From NCBI GenBank assembly GCA_016584495.1, contig WAID01000001.1, forward strand, positions 744,001 to 808,000: a stretch of DNA of 64,000 nucleotides, in the 5' to 3' direction. The translations under genes were made by a program, and so were the position numbers. Origin of the DNA: Celoporthe dispersa. Its lineage: Eukaryota; Ascomycota; Sordariomycetes; Diaporthales; Cryphonectriaceae. The notes under the pieces were generated by a model that was not told where the DNA came from, did no database searches, and saw only the letters and a list, made by a program, of their open reading frames with translations. How positions within the stretch are numbered: position 1 is the first letter of the stretch; each line of letters starts with the position of its first letter. Shown piece by piece: positions 20,996 to 31,975 of the stretch.

Positions 20996-23900
20996 AGCTT
21001 AGGCTTACAACATCACACCATCTATTACATGACTGCCTTACCAGCCCAGCCACCCGACCCCGGCCGCCGGGACCGGCCAGCGCGTGGCGAGATGAGTGGA
21101 ACCTCCGAGGAGGCGGGCGATCGTGCGAGTCTGCTTGCCACCTCCCCGGCCGCCCTGGGCTGGGGTGTCATCAACCGGTCATCAGTTGCTGCCTGTGTGC
21201 TGATGACATGATGGTCCCCTTTCTTGTCTTGTCTCGACCTTGGTCGCGCCGTGGTCGGGGAACTAGGGGATGGGAAGACGGTGAGGTTGAGTGGTGTTTT
21301 TTTTTTCTCTTTCTTTTCTTTTTCGGGTGGATGTATGTGGATGCTTTTTTTTTTTGTAGACTTTGTAGCATGAAGTGTAGACTGAGAATCATGTGTTTAC
21401 CAAGGTGGGACTGTTGTGGGACTAGATGCATTTTACTATCAGGGCGTAAAACGTAAAATAAATAAATAAAAAAGGAGGGAAAAGGAGGAAAAGGGAAGAG
21501 AGAGAGGGAGGGAGAGAGAGAGAGAAAAAAACAACGAAAGAAAGAAAGAAAGAAAGAAAGAAAAAACAAAAGGGTTGTGCCGTCAAGCACTCGCTGAACT
21601 TCATCCCTAGTTAACCAGCCCTCACGAGACTCGTGCCCAAGTCCTGTCTCCTATGTTCAGCCCAGTTAATACTCATACGAAACGCACCAGACAAAAGACC
21701 AAACCGCCCCCCGCCCCCCCCTCTCCCGTCACTATCTATGGTTTCTTTTCTTCCTTCTTGTCTCCCTATCTTCTCATCATGAGGCGATGATGACGGGCGA
21801 ACCTGCTGGGGAAGCTGATGCCCCCCCCTCTCAGCTGCTTGTCCCGCCCGTCATAGCTCATAGAAAGAGACCAAACAAGGGTAGACATGTGTCGAAGAGT
21901 TTTTCTTTTCTTTAGTATGCATCATCTCAGTCAGCTCACACCTCCTCGGTAGGCATAAACGACGACGTGACACAGTATCAATCAGTGGAAAAATAGATAG
22001 CAAGTCCGAGCCGCGAAGCTGTCCATCCAGGTCAGCCATCTGGTCATGCAATAGTATATTGGAATTTCATATCAGCAGCAGTGAGCTGGCCCAGTTCCCC
22101 CAGACATCCCAAAGGCATCTCTACAAAAGGTATCCTTTCTCGTAAAAAAACAAGGAAACCCAAAGAAAAAAAGTAAATACTAATCATCATCACCCACCCC
22201 ATCAAAAGACTGCAGACATTTTTCATCCCAGACGCTATATCAGAACGCTCCGCTATCGGGAGAGAAAGAGAAGAAAGGAAGAAGAAGAAACTGTCAAACA
22301 AGATAAAAAAGCCAGTCGCAGTGTGGCTTCAGGGTGAGCTTCCTTGCATCGTGGCCGTCCTGCATCTCATGTGTCTATCCCGTCATGCTTTCCCGTGAAG
22401 AACATAAAAAGCACCCAACCTCCCAATCCCATCTTCCTTGAGAGCAGAGAGATACAAAGTCAAGATAGGAGATGGGAAAAAAGCTGAAAGAAAAAGGAGA
22501 AGGAAAAAAGAAAGAAAGAGAGATGGTTCATAACTTGATCATCACAGTGGCGGGCTGTCCTGCGTCCAGGGCGGTTCGGCAGGGTACCGACGCCCTCCGA
22601 CGCCCTTGATACCGGGGCTCGCCGTCCTGCTGTCCAGCGGCCTCTCGTCCAGCGGCCCGCCGCGCCGCCTCCTCTCATCGGGATATCGGTCCCGCGGGTC
22701 CACCTCGTATCGGTGCCTGTCCCTGTCCAGCCTGTCCACGTCGGCGTGGCTGCTCGTCCGCCGCGGGTTGATGTCTGGCCGGTGCGGGTATCTCGCCTCC
22801 CGCCCGGGGTCCCGCCTGTTTCGTGGTCTGTCCCGCACCACGTCCTCCCAGTCCGGCAGGTCATCCCTCCCCCGCCGCGCCGCCCGCTGTTGTTGTTGCT
22901 GCTGCTGCTCCCTGTCCCGGTCCCGCTCGTACTCCCGATCGCGCCGCTTTCGGTCCCTCGCCCGCCGCCGGCGCTGCTCCCGCTCCTGCTCTGAGTCCGT
23001 CTCGCCCTCGTCCTCGTCGTGTGACCTGCGGCCCAGCCGCAGGCTGTCCCGTGAGCTCGCCCCACCCGCGGCCACGTTGCCGCTGCTGGACCCGGGGCTC
23101 TTGCGCGGCCGCTCCATGGGCGAGGCGAGGGGGAAGATCCCGGAGAGCTTCTCGCTCGCCCAGTCCCTGGCCCTGTCGAAGCCCGCGCTCTTCCTGCGCA
23201 CCCCGATGGCGTGATCCCCGGCCCGCAGCTTGGCGCCGCCGTCTGCGCCCGGCACGGCCAGTGGCGCGCCGCCTGTCGGGCCTGTGGAGGGCGCGGCGAC
23301 GTAGCGCGGGACGATCTTGGGGCTGCGGTGGGGGGTGGCCTGTGCTGCTCGGAGCTCCGCCTGCCGGCCCGCGGGCTGATGTCGTCGTCCAGGTCCGAGT
23401 CGTCGGTGCTCAGCCTGCGCGGGTGAGAGTGGCGCCGGGCAGCGGATGGCCTCTGGGGGTCCAGGTGCGCCGACGAGTGTGGCTCGTGGGGGGAGGGATA
23501 GTCAGAGAAGGACCGTCGGCGGGCCCGCTCGTCCGGCGAGAGGCCGCTATGCCTCATCCGCTCTGGTGTGTCGGGGGATATACGCACCCGGGCACCGCCC
23601 CTGGGGAACCGTCCGGTGTCGCCTGGGCTCACGTGGGCGAAGGGGGACGCTGCGCTGGTTGAAGTAGTCAGTCGCCCCTCTCGAGCCGGCGGGGACGTGT
23701 GAGAAGCCGGCGTTGACCCGGTCGGCGGCAGATGGGAAGGCAGGTCTGGGCGACGACGATGACGACTCCCTGGGGTGGCCATCTCCCTCAGCTTCTCGCC
23801 GCACGCCGCGTGCCAGGCGGAGATGTCCGGGTCGGGCTCGGAGGGGAAGGAAGAGGCGGAGATGTCCTTGGGGAAGGGCTCGCCCGTGTCTGGGTTCTTC

Positions 23901-24368
23901 AGATCCCACTTCCTCACGGCGGCGAGGATCAGGGGCACATCCTCGTCGGGGGTGAGCAGGATCTGGATCGACTCCCAGCGCACGAAGCCCTTGAGGGTCA
24001 GGGCGGGGACCGAGGGCTGCTCGTAGTCATTCTCGGTGGGCTCGAGGGTGTGGCGGCAGCCAAAGACCTGCCATATGTACGAGATAGATTCGTGGGGGGC
24101 GTTGAGGAAGAGTTCTGTTTGCGCGACAGGGCGGTCGGCTGTGTCAGCGGGCCTTTTTCCTGCGGTACTGTGTGTGACATATCTCATAGGGAGACAGCTC
24201 CGCCCACCCCGCACTCACTGTCGTAGTCTCCTCCCACGGCCTTGTAGAAGGCGGCGAGCTTGCTGGGCCTCAGCGAACGGTCGTTCTTGTCGCCGACATG
24301 ATCGATCTAGAGGCGGCAGAGGAACGAGAGCCATGATGTCAGCCCACATCGACCAAGTACCAGGCGGT

Positions 24369-24372
<4 letters not shown>

Positions 24373-24418
<46 letters not shown>

Positions 24419-24419
24419 A
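24373..24419. repeat. (GA)n microsatellite in an intron
   Basis: GA units inside intron 1 of the DUF7514-type gene. Confidence 0.85.
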
Positions 24420-24600
24420 GTCTCGGGGGAGGGCTGTGGGGCTGAACATCGAGGGCGCGCTCACGATATATTGTCCGATGGCCCGTAGCAGGGCGTCGAG
24501 GACCTTGGTCGGCGTCTTGTTCGGCTCGATAAGGTAGCCATAGTAGCTGCTGCTGCTGCTGCTGCTGCCGCCCTGTGGGGTGGGGTTGTCGGGCGGTGGT

Positions 24601-24602
24601 TG

Positions 24603-24642
<40 letters not shown>
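24601..24642. repeat. (GCT)n trinucleotide repeat coding poly-Ala
   Basis: About thirteen GCT-type units, read on the minus strand as an Ala run near the N terminus of the DUF7514-type protein. A shorter array at 24548-24568 codes Ser. Confidence 0.85.
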
Positions 24643-24643
<1 letters not shown>

Positions 24644-24689
24644 GTGCTGGAGATCTCTTGGGAAGAGACTCGGCGGCGGTAGTGGCCAT

Positions 24690-25786
24690 TGTGTTGCGCT
24701 CCTCGGCGGGGGGCTGCTCATGAGGGCGCGCGTGCGTGAGCTCGGGCGGTCGGCGACAACTGCGGCGGGGCTCCACTGGGGACTGGCAGCGTCATCGGGC
24801 AGCAGCTTCGACCAACTGACGGTGGGTTCGAGATGCAGTGAATGATGAGTGATCCGTTCGAGAAACCGGGAAAACTGGGCACCGGCCGGCCTCCCCCCAA
24901 AATTAGAATATGCTGTGTACCGTATGGCAAGAGAAGAGAGGGTTCTCGCGTGCTTGTGTGCGACGGGTATTGAAGGGTGCAGCAGAGCAAGGAGGATAGG
25001 AAGAAGAAGAAGGAGAAGGAGAAGAGAGCAAGAAGAGTGCTGGTTGTCTCGACGCTGGCTGAACCTCTGCTGCTGTACCTCAGCTGCAGCAGGCGCTCCT
25101 AATCTGGGACGTTGGGCCCCAGCTGGGCAGGTGCTTGCTGCCTTGCGGCCTGTGGCCCAGTGCCTGTGCCTGTGGACGGTGGTGGACTGTGAATGTGACT
25201 GTAACCTGGGGCGTGCAGTGCAGGGGCGAGGCGAAGGCATGGCATGCCCCACTGCCGTTGGTAATCAGCGGTTACAGGCGGTGGTAGCTGTGCAGGTGTG
25301 CGCTGGTTAGCACCACAGCATATCACAGGCGCTGCCGGATCCCTGTCCGTTAGTGCTGCCAGCTGTGTAGCCCTGAATCACTAGCAGGTACGTGGGTGTT
25401 CACGGCAGTGCAGGTCAGTACCACCCACTAACAACGATCCCTGACCAGAGGGCGTCTCGATCACCGGCTGTCCGCATGACTACCTCTCGCCTCCAACCAG
25501 GCAGCTACCGCGCCTCCCCCTCCTCGGTGAAGCCCGTCAGGTGTCTCAAACAGCCAGCAAATCGATGTCATGATGAGTTCACTAACTGCATCTTGTGCGT
25601 GATGTGTTATGTTCCGGTTGGATCACTGTCTGGCCACCCATCCATCTACAGGGCGGGCAGTTGTCTCTTCTCGTCCGACCACAGCACTACATGTTCGTAC
25701 ACTTTACACATTGTTCCCAAGATCTCACATGCCCCCCCCTCACCTCATGTTCCACACTACCTGTCAACCACGCCCAACCCACAGCC
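24690..25786. other. intergenic
   Basis: Upstream of the DUF7514-type gene and downstream of the leftward DUF1772 gene. No coding signal. Confidence 0.5.
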
Positions 25787-26389
25787 TCACGCCAACAGCC
25801 CCCAGAGCCCGACCACCGCCCCGGCCAGCGGGAAGAACGACCTCGCCAGGTTCAGATCCCTCCACCGTAATAGCAGCTCCTCGAGTGCCTCGCTCCCCAC
25901 CGTGACCGCACCGCTGGCGACGCCCAGCAGCGCCTGGTTCGTCGCGTCCATGAAGACCAGGGTGAACGGCACGATGCCCACGGTGAGCGCCGCCGCGCCG
26001 ACGAACATCTGCCAGCCGCCGCCGCCGCGTGACCTGTGCTGCGCATAGGCGAGGTAGCTGTAGCCCAGCAGGGAGAGCGCGGCGGCCTGGGGGCCGAGGA
26101 CCTTGCCTCTGTTGTAGATGCCTGCCCACTGCTGTGCGAGGGCCTGCGTGGTGATGGCGGTGTCGGAGGACAAGAGGCCTGGGACGGCGAGGATGGAGAG
26201 CATGGCTTGGCCGCCTGGGAAGAGCAATCAGCTTGGTGTGAGGGTGAAGTGTGTGTCTTTGTGTATGTGTGTGTGTGTGTGTGTGTGTTGGGGGGGGGGA
26301 GGGGAAGGTAGGTGCGTACCCGAGTTCCATGCTGCTCCTAGAATGCCCACCGTGGCGGCGATGGTGGTTGCTGTAGGGAGGCCGGACAT
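25787..26389 (-). CDS. DUF1772 / anthrone oxygenase-like membrane protein
   Basis: Two exons, 26389-26320 and 26214-25787 (intron 105 nt, GTACGC...CCCAG, containing a GT microsatellite), encode 165 residues. The sequence has four hydrophobic segments and the family hallmarks: an N-terminal helix ending in WNSGGQAMLSILAVP, an NRGKVLGP turn, FMDATNQAL between helices 2 and 3, and a C-terminal DLNLARSFFPLAGAVVGLWG. Members include anthrone oxygenases of polyketide pathways, but most fungal members stand outside any cluster. No polyketide synthase is nearby, so a biosynthetic role here is not supported. Confidence 0.85.
26261..26289. repeat. (GT)n microsatellite in an intron
   Basis: GT units in the intron of the DUF1772 gene, followed by a G9 run. 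Confidence 0.85.
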
Positions 26390-26845
26390 GTTCAGCTGCG
26401 AGGTGTCAAACTGTCAAGTGACGATGGGATGGGTCTTTGAGCTATATGCACATTTGAGAATTAAAGATACAATGTAAGGTACTTGGCTATTCTCTACTCT
26501 TATAAACTCAAAAAAAAAAAAAAAAAAAGTTCTCCACATGCACATTATCTTACGAGGTGAGATCATTCCCAGCTTGACGCCGGAGAGGATCGCCCTTTTC
26601 TGCCCTGGATAGTATGGCGGCGCCACCAGACGTCGATTCTACAACGGATCGGTGCAATGCGGCCTCGACGGCTCCTCGAAATGTCCGAAAGGGGGCCGGC
26701 CCATCACAACAGGGCACTGGTAAGCCACCACGCAGACCGATGCTACATGTAGATTACTCAGTCGTCCCAGGTCAGGCAGGCCTTGGTAATATTATCGGGT
26801 TTCTTCCGTTTTTTTATAATTCAAGGTCGTCGTCCTCTCTGGCAT

Positions 26846-27677
26846 CTAATTTATGGTCGTCATACCTGCTGCTTTCCCCTGCCCCCTCCCCTCCCGCCCT
26901 CGGACCTTAGGGAAATACCGAAATGCATACAGCTCTATTACCCCTTCCGGATCCTTCTTGTGCCGCACCTCCAGGACGTCAAACCGCGCAAACCCAAACT
27001 TTTCTAATATACGGTGGCTGGCCACATTTGTCGGGTCGACAATGGCAACCAGCTGTTCCTCGCTGCGCACCACGCCGGGCCCGTCCTCCTCCTCCACCTC
27101 CTCGCCCACCAGGGTCTTGGCGCTCGCACACACCTCGACGGGCACCCGGTCGAGGTCCTCCCCACATCGACAGGAACGCGCCCACAAACTCCGTCGCCAG
27201 GCCTGTGCCCCAGTACTCCTTCCGGAGCAGGTACCCGAGCTCCGGCCACCCGTACATGCCCTCCTCCGGACCCACACCGCCGTCGGCAGCAGTCGTGGAG
27301 ATGGTGTTCATCCTGTGCACGCCGCCGATGCCGACGAGTGTGCTGCTGCTGTCGTCACCGCCCTCGCCCGCCAGGCAGATGGCGCAGTTGAACGTCTCCA
27401 CGTCGTGCGGCGGCAGGAACTGCGCCAGCTTGGCCGCCGACTCGCCCCTGTGAGCGGCTGGGCGTCCGGCTGCGGTCCACCTCATGACCTCGGGCTGAAG
27501 CTGCAGCTCGTAGAGGGCGTCGAGGTCGGAGGGGCGGAGTGGTCGCAGGTAGAGGCGGGAGGTGGTGACGGGCCGGCGGGCTGCGGAGGCGGGCAGGCGA
27601 GGGAGGGTGGTGCGGATCTTGGTCCAGGAAGGCCCTGTGTGGGATGCCATTTCTGGGAGTTGCCCATCCAGTGACAT
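26846..27677 (-). pseudogene. GNAT family N-acetyltransferase, one frameshift
   Basis: From ATG 27677 (MSLDGQLPEMASHTG) the protein shows the RimJ/RimL-like GNAT pattern: TSRLYLRPLRPSDLDALYEL, CAICLAGEGG, VGIGGVH, then the acetyl-CoA site region PELGYLLRKEYWGTGLATE. After FLSMW the frame shifts in a G4 run (plus-strand C run 27160-27163). The other frame carries the family C terminus LVAIVDPTNVASHRILEKFG and ELYAFRYFPK, and stops at 26846. The family transfers acetyl from acetyl-CoA to amines or protein N termini; the substrate is not predictable. The downstream ATG of MASHTG is an alternative start. Confidence 0.75.
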
Positions 27678-28107
27678 GATCGTGCAGGTATTGTGAGTGG
27701 GCGGGTGACTCTGCGTGCCTGGGCTCAGAGGGTAAAGTAGATGCAGGCAGGTATGGGTAAGATTTCTTTTGATCCTAACCCAACAAGGCAACAAACCATC
27801 CACTGCACCCTACTCCAGCTTTCTTTTTCTAATTTCATCCTCACCATTCTAGTCCGCATGAGTCAATCCTGCTCTCACTTTTTTTTTCTTCTTTTTTTAT
27901 TTCTTTCCCTTTCCTTCTCTCTTTTCCCTTATCCACCACAGCCCAGAATCCATCGCCTCTCCAAAGTCTACTTATCATCCTTGGTATCTTAGCGTGGAAA
28001 TTCCTCCATCGTGCCCACCTTTTTTTTAGCCCCTCCTTCCTTCACCCTTCTGCCCTACGCCCGGAGCGGTGGACATCGGACGGCATCTCGGGACCGGGAA
28101 AGGAACT

Positions 28108-28144
<37 letters not shown>

Positions 28145-28482
28145 CGAGCGGAGGGCCTTGGCGACATACTGCTCCAGTTACTTTTGCACACAAGACCCGA
28201 TGCGAAGTCGCTGATGTCCCGCACTCACTCGAGCTGATACACACACACACTCTCTCTCTCAAGGTTCAAGAAAAAATCATCACATGTTAGCCTCGACACA
28301 TACACGACCTCCCTAAACTGATCGATCCTCTTGCCACTCCTTCATCCACTTGGCCTCACCATCATCATCGTCGTCGTCGTGGTCTTCACCGTCGTCGCCA
28401 TCCTCCTCTTCCTCATGGTCGCTTTCTTCAGCCACCCTCATCCTCTGTCTTGGCGACAAGGCTGCGCCTCCTACCTTCGAGA
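27678..28482. other. divergent promoter region
   Basis: Between the leftward GNAT gene and the rightward Zn2Cys6 gene. It holds T-rich tracts at 27870-27930 and an ATC microsatellite at 28108-28144. Confidence 0.5.
28108..28144. repeat. (ATC)n microsatellite
   Basis: About twelve ATC units in the promoter region of the Zn2Cys6 gene. Confidence 0.9.
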
Positions 28483-31404
28483 ATGAACACCGGCGGCGGC
28501 AGCAGCACAAGCCAGCCTGAACCCAGCGCGGGCCAGCATGAGGTCCACGCCCTCTCCTGCGTCAACTGCCGCCACCGCAAGGTGAAGTGCGCAAAGGTCT
28601 ACCCGTGCCCCCACTGCGTGCGTGGTGGGCTCGAGTGCATCTTCCCCTCGCGCAAGAAGGACCGCGCCCCGCGCCGCAACAGGAACCATGAGCTGCTCAA
28701 CCGCCTGGCCAAGCTCGAGGCCATCGTCGGGCAGGCCGACTCCTCCTCGGCCGTGTCCTTGCCCCAGCAGCAGGACGCCGGGGCTGGGCCGGCGACGGCG
28801 ACGGCGACGACAGCCGCTGCCGCGACAGGTCTCACGGCGGCGCGCCTCAGGGAGATGGAGCTCAGGAATCCGCAGAAGCGCTGCCCGGCTGCTGAGCCCG
28901 CCTCCAGGGACGACCCGGCCGCCAAGTATGTGAGCGGCGAGTTCTGGGCCAACCTGTCTACCGAGGTGGAGGGCATCAAGGCCGCGCTGGAGATGCCTAG
29001 CGACACGGACGAGGACGATGACGGGGGCGGAGTTGGCGGGGAGGGGGATGACTCGCTCTCGCCCGAGTCCGGCACGGCCGTGCAGGACCCTCGCCAGCAG
29101 CAGCAGCAGCACGGCAGCCACGCCGATTACGCCGTCTCAGCCGCCATGTTCGGCAACCCACAGGTTGTGAGCAGCAGGCCGCGGCACCCGCCGCCTGAGA
29201 GGATCAAGAGACTGCGCGAGACCTATTTCCACACCGTGGACCCCCTGCTCAAGATCCTGCACAGGCCGACCGTAGAGAGGCAGCTCGACCTGTTCATCGT
29301 GAACCCGGAGGACAACCCGCCACCACCACAGATCGAGGCCCTGTGGTTTGCCATCTACTTCGCCGCCGTCACGAGCCTGTCGCCGGCAGCATGTGTGGAG
29401 AGGCTAGGCGAGGAGCGTGCCTTGTTGGTGGCTGAATACAGGCAGGGTGTCGAGGTGGCCCTGGCGAGGGCCGACTATCTGAACAACACATCCCTCGAGA
29501 CCCTGCAGGCGCTGACAATATACGATGTACGTCTCTCTTCCTTCCTTTTCTTGTTTTATTTTCCTTTCTCTTTTCCTTTTCCTTCTTCTTCTCTTGGCTT
29601 CCTGTTTCAGGCGGGTGACTTCCTTTTGCTGACTGCTTTGGCTCTGCAGACCTGCCTCCGCAGCCACACCAGGTCCCGAGCCTCCTGGGCTCTCCTGGCC
29701 CTCGTCTTGCGCCTCGCCCAGGCCAGCGGACTCCAGCGCGACGGCAACGGCTCTGCTTTTCCGCCCTACGAGGCCGAGATGCGCCGCCGCCTCTGGGCCC
29801 AGGTCGTCGTCCTCGATGTGCGCGCCTCCCAGGACCGCGGTACCGAGCCCATGATCATGGAGGAGACGTTCAACACCATCCCGCCTTCCAACATTGACGA
29901 CGCCGACTTTGGCCCTGACACCACCGTGCCCGTCCCCCATCTCGCCCGCGGCGTCGCCGCCACCGATATCACCTTCAGTCTGTGCACCTACCACTGCTCG
30001 TGCCTCTACCTACACATCCACGGCCCGCGGAGCAAATTCTTCAAGCCTGCCGCCGGCGCCGACGACCCCTCCTCCTCTGCAGGCCTCGCTGGTGGTGGCG
30101 GTAGCCGTGGAACACAAACAGACCTCACCGCCTTCCCACCACCGCAGGGCTATGTCGCCGCCCAGGCCTCCGAGGAGGACGTGATTGAGCGCATCAAGGC
30201 GCTCGAGGCCCAATTCGTGGCGCCGGCGCTCTCGCGGCCGGACCACTTCCCCGCGGTTATGGCCGCCGCCGTCGTCCGCCTGACCACACTCATCATCTGG
30301 CTGACCATCCAGTACCCCTTCCGCGTGCGCCAGCCCACCATCAAGCCCCGCGTCTCCCGCGAGCACATGCTCCAGACCGCCACCGCCATCCTCGACCTCT
30401 CCGCCAGCGGGCCCGCCACCGCCGGCACCGCCATCACGGAAGCCGAGTGGCGCGACCGCTTCGCCTGGTGGCAGGACGGCTACGTCCAGTGGCACGCCGT
30501 CGCCGTCGCTCTCGCCGAGCTCTGCGTCCAGACCGACGGGCCCCTCGTCGAGCGCTCCTGGGTCACTGTCGAGAAGGCCCTGGCCATGTGGGGCGAGAAG
30601 GTCGCCGACAGCAAGCGCGGGGCCCTGTGGCGGCCCATTCGAAAGTTGCTGCGCAAGGCGAGGGAGAGGAGGACCGAGGCCCAGCTGAGGAGGCTGCGGC
30701 TTCAGGGCGGCGGAGAGGCGGCGGCGGCGGCAACAAGACCACCACCAGCAGCAGCAGCAGCAGCGGCGGCGGCGCCGCAGAAAAGGGAAAAGCAGCTGGT
30801 GCAGACAGGGTACTATAGGGACCCAGAGCAGTCGCACATCCCGATCCCGAGGTCGCCCAGGGAGATGCTGGCAAAGATACGGGCGCGGGTGACCGCAGAA
30901 GGGCACGGATCACCAATGTATGCAGACTGGGAGACGGCAGCGCCGGCCGAGGGGACCCAGACACTGCCGCAGCAGGGACCAGCCCCTCCCAGGGCCTCGC
31001 CAGCGCGCATCGCGGCGACGGAGGTAGGTCCCACGGGGATACCCTTCACCGCAGATTTTGGCAATATGGACACGTCCACGGCAGAAGGCTCCACGATCCC
31101 GACTGGGACAGCGACCCTCGGACCCAGCTCCGGGTCCAGCACGCGAGACTCCCAATCCCTCGCGACTCCGTCCGCTTTGATCCTGGAGAACGCGCACAAC
31201 ACGCAGTGGACCATCGACTTTGGCGACATCGACGACGCCGCCGTCGCCGCCATGGCGAACATGGACCCGGCGCTACAGATGCAGCAGCAGGAACAGATGC
31301 AACAGCAGGAACAGATGCAACAGCAGGAACAGAACCAGCAGCTGCAGATGGACATGATGGACTGGTCGGCCTGGAATGATTTTTGTGGTAGATGCGAATG
31401 TTAG
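28483..31404 (+). CDS. Zn2Cys6 transcription factor with fungal_trans domain
   Basis: Exons 28483-29526 and 29650-31404 give about 932 residues. The zinc cluster is Cys26, 29, 36, 42, 45 and 52 (CVNCRHRKVKC...CPHCVRGGLEC), in the classical C-x2-C-x6-C-x5-C-x2-C-x6-C spacing. A basic linker and a short coiled dimerisation helix (HELLNRLAKLEAIVG) follow. The middle homology domain spans about residues 235-600 (TYFHTVDPLLKILHRPT, SRASWALLALVLRLAQASGL). The tail is Gln-rich, with three perfect MQQQEQ units and an acidic MDMMDWSAWNDF end that may activate transcription. The 123-nt intron (GTACGT...CTGCAG) contains no stop and keeps frame, so retention would add 41 residues. Targets are unknown. 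Confidence 0.9.
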   Translation: MNTGGGSSTSQPEPSAGQHEVHALSCVNCRHRKVKCAKVYPCPHCVRGGLECIFPSRKKDRAPRRNRNHELLNRLAKLEAIVGQADSSSAVSLPQQQDAGAGPATATATTAAAATGLTAARLREMELRNPQKRCPAAEPASRDDPAAKYVSGEFWANLSTEVEGIKAALEMPSDTDEDDDGGGVGGEGDDSLSPESGTAVQDPRQQQQQHGSHADYAVSAAMFGNPQVVSSRPRHPPPERIKRLRETYFHTVDPLLKILHRPTVERQLDLFIVNPEDNPPPPQIEALWFAIYFAAVTSLSPAACVERLGEERALLVAEYRQGVEVALARADYLNNTSLETLQALTIYDVRLSSFLFLFYFPFSFPFPSSSLGFLFQAGDFLLLTALALQTCLRSHTRSRASWALLALVLRLAQASGLQRDGNGSAFPPYEAEMRRRLWAQVVVLDVRASQDRGTEPMIMEETFNTIPPSNIDDADFGPDTTVPVPHLARGVAATDITFSLCTYHCSCLYLHIHGPRSKFFKPAAGADDPSSSAGLAGGGGSRGTQTDLTAFPPPQGYVAAQASEEDVIERIKALEAQFVAPALSRPDHFPAVMAAAVVRLTTLIIWLTIQYPFRVRQPTIKPRVSREHMLQTATAILDLSASGPATAGTAITEAEWRDRFAWWQDGYVQWHAVAVALAELCVQTDGPLVERSWVTVEKALAMWGEKVADSKRGALWRPIRKLLRKARERRTEAQLRRLRLQGGGEAAAAATRPPPAAAAAAAAAPQKREKQLVQTGYYRDPEQSHIPIPRSPREMLAKIRARVTAEGHGSPMYADWETAAPAEGTQTLPQQGPAPPRASPARIAATEVGPTGIPFTADFGNMDTSTAEGSTIPTGTATLGPSSGSSTRDSQSLATPSALILENAHNTQWTIDFGDIDDAAVAAMANMDPALQMQQQEQMQQQEQMQQQEQNQQLQMDMMDWSAWNDFCGRCEC
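31275..31332 (+). repeat. 18-bp tandem repeat coding MQQQEQ
   Basis: Three near-identical 18-bp units, ATGCARCAGCAGGAACAG, in the Gln-rich tail of the Zn2Cys6 factor. Confidence 0.9.
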
Positions 31405-31975
31405 CCTGGAGGATGGAACGAGTCCCAGCAGCGAGGGAAGGGCGCTGTGAAGGTCGTGTGGGCTGAGAAGGGGGACTGTCTGTGCAGAAAAGACACCGGG
31501 AGATCTTGCAAATGTCAACCACGTCGAGTGGTTGTTTGGATACTGTATAACAAGAGATAGTCGCCGCATCTTGGCATGGGTGCACATAATTATCAGTCAT
31601 GGCTGGGGCTCCTTAGGGGGAATGGATACCACACAGCTCAGCTCGAATCACAAAAAACCACTCTCGAGGGCACATAGTTTTTCCGGCGCATACAATCCGA
31701 GGGTGCTGGCTCAGTCTCGAGTGTTTGGGTTTTGTTCCATTCCTTTTGCTCGTGAACCTCTTTTTTTGTTTTGATGAGAGCAAATGCTAATGACACGCCG
31801 TGATCCCTAATGAACACCTGAGGAAACCATCATCCGGACCAACGATTCCCATTTTGCTGCTCCTCTTTTCTCAAAAGAAGCGCCAAGGCCGTCGCCGACC
31901 CCCCAGAAGCCTCCCCCAAAATCCCTAGCGCATCAAACCAACCACACCCCCAATACCAGCGGACGAGCCACAAAC
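31405..31975. other. intergenic between convergent genes
   Basis: 3' regions of the Zn2Cys6 gene and the leftward eL20 gene. No gene seen. Confidence 0.5.

Larger units (their letters stand above)
16913..22541. other. 5.6-kb gene-free region rich in pyrimidine/purine tracts
   Basis: The longest gap in the window, between the 5' end of one leftward gene and the 3' end of the next. Open frames here are low-complexity Ser/Pro/Leu or are broken by A and T runs, and none has family character or a plausible splice pattern. The region contains many CT/GA microsatellites, C and A homopolymers (for example C runs near 19120 and A runs near 20215), and long plus-strand pyrimidine tracts at 18610-18660, 18830-18900 and 19510-19600. 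It may contain long 5' UTRs or non-coding transcripts, but nothing in the sequence proves it. Confidence 0.5.
22542..24689 (-). pseudogene. DUF7514-type fungal protein with Ser/Arg-rich tail, one frameshift
   Basis: Exons: 24689-24465, 24306-24219 and 24114 onward, with introns of 158 nt (containing a GA microsatellite) and 104 nt; phases match. After a poly-Ala/poly-Ser leader coded by GCT repeats comes the DUF7514-like domain (GYLIEPNKTPTKVLDALLRA, SLRPSKLAAFYKAVGG, SISYIWQVFGC, GFVRWESIQILL, RKWDLKNPDTGEPFPKD). The tail is long, disordered and Ser/Arg/Asp-rich. Near 23361-23373 the frame shifts, and the other frame continues (PHRSPKIVPRYVAAPSTG, VRRKSAGFDRARDWASEKL), with dipeptide-like RD/RE runs, a seven-Gln run and the stop at 22542. 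If the shift is ignored, the first frame stays open to 22460 but turns into Gly/Thr/Arg sequence of non-coding character. Function unknown. Confidence 0.65.

Noticed and set aside
22460..23340. Extension of the DUF7514-type protein in the original frame to 22460
   Set aside because: After about 23360 this frame becomes Gly/Thr/Arg-rich noise, while the neighbouring frame carries an orderly Arg/Asp/Glu tail and a normal stop.
24548..24642. Tandem GCT array as a CRISPR-like or satellite repeat
   Set aside because: It is a simple trinucleotide repeat coding Ser and Ala inside an exon; no spacers.
25787..31404. A secondary-metabolite cluster built from the DUF1772 protein, GNAT and Zn2Cys6 regulator
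   Set aside because: No polyketide synthase, peptide synthetase, terpene cyclase, P450 or transporter is present between them; their closeness alone is not evidence.
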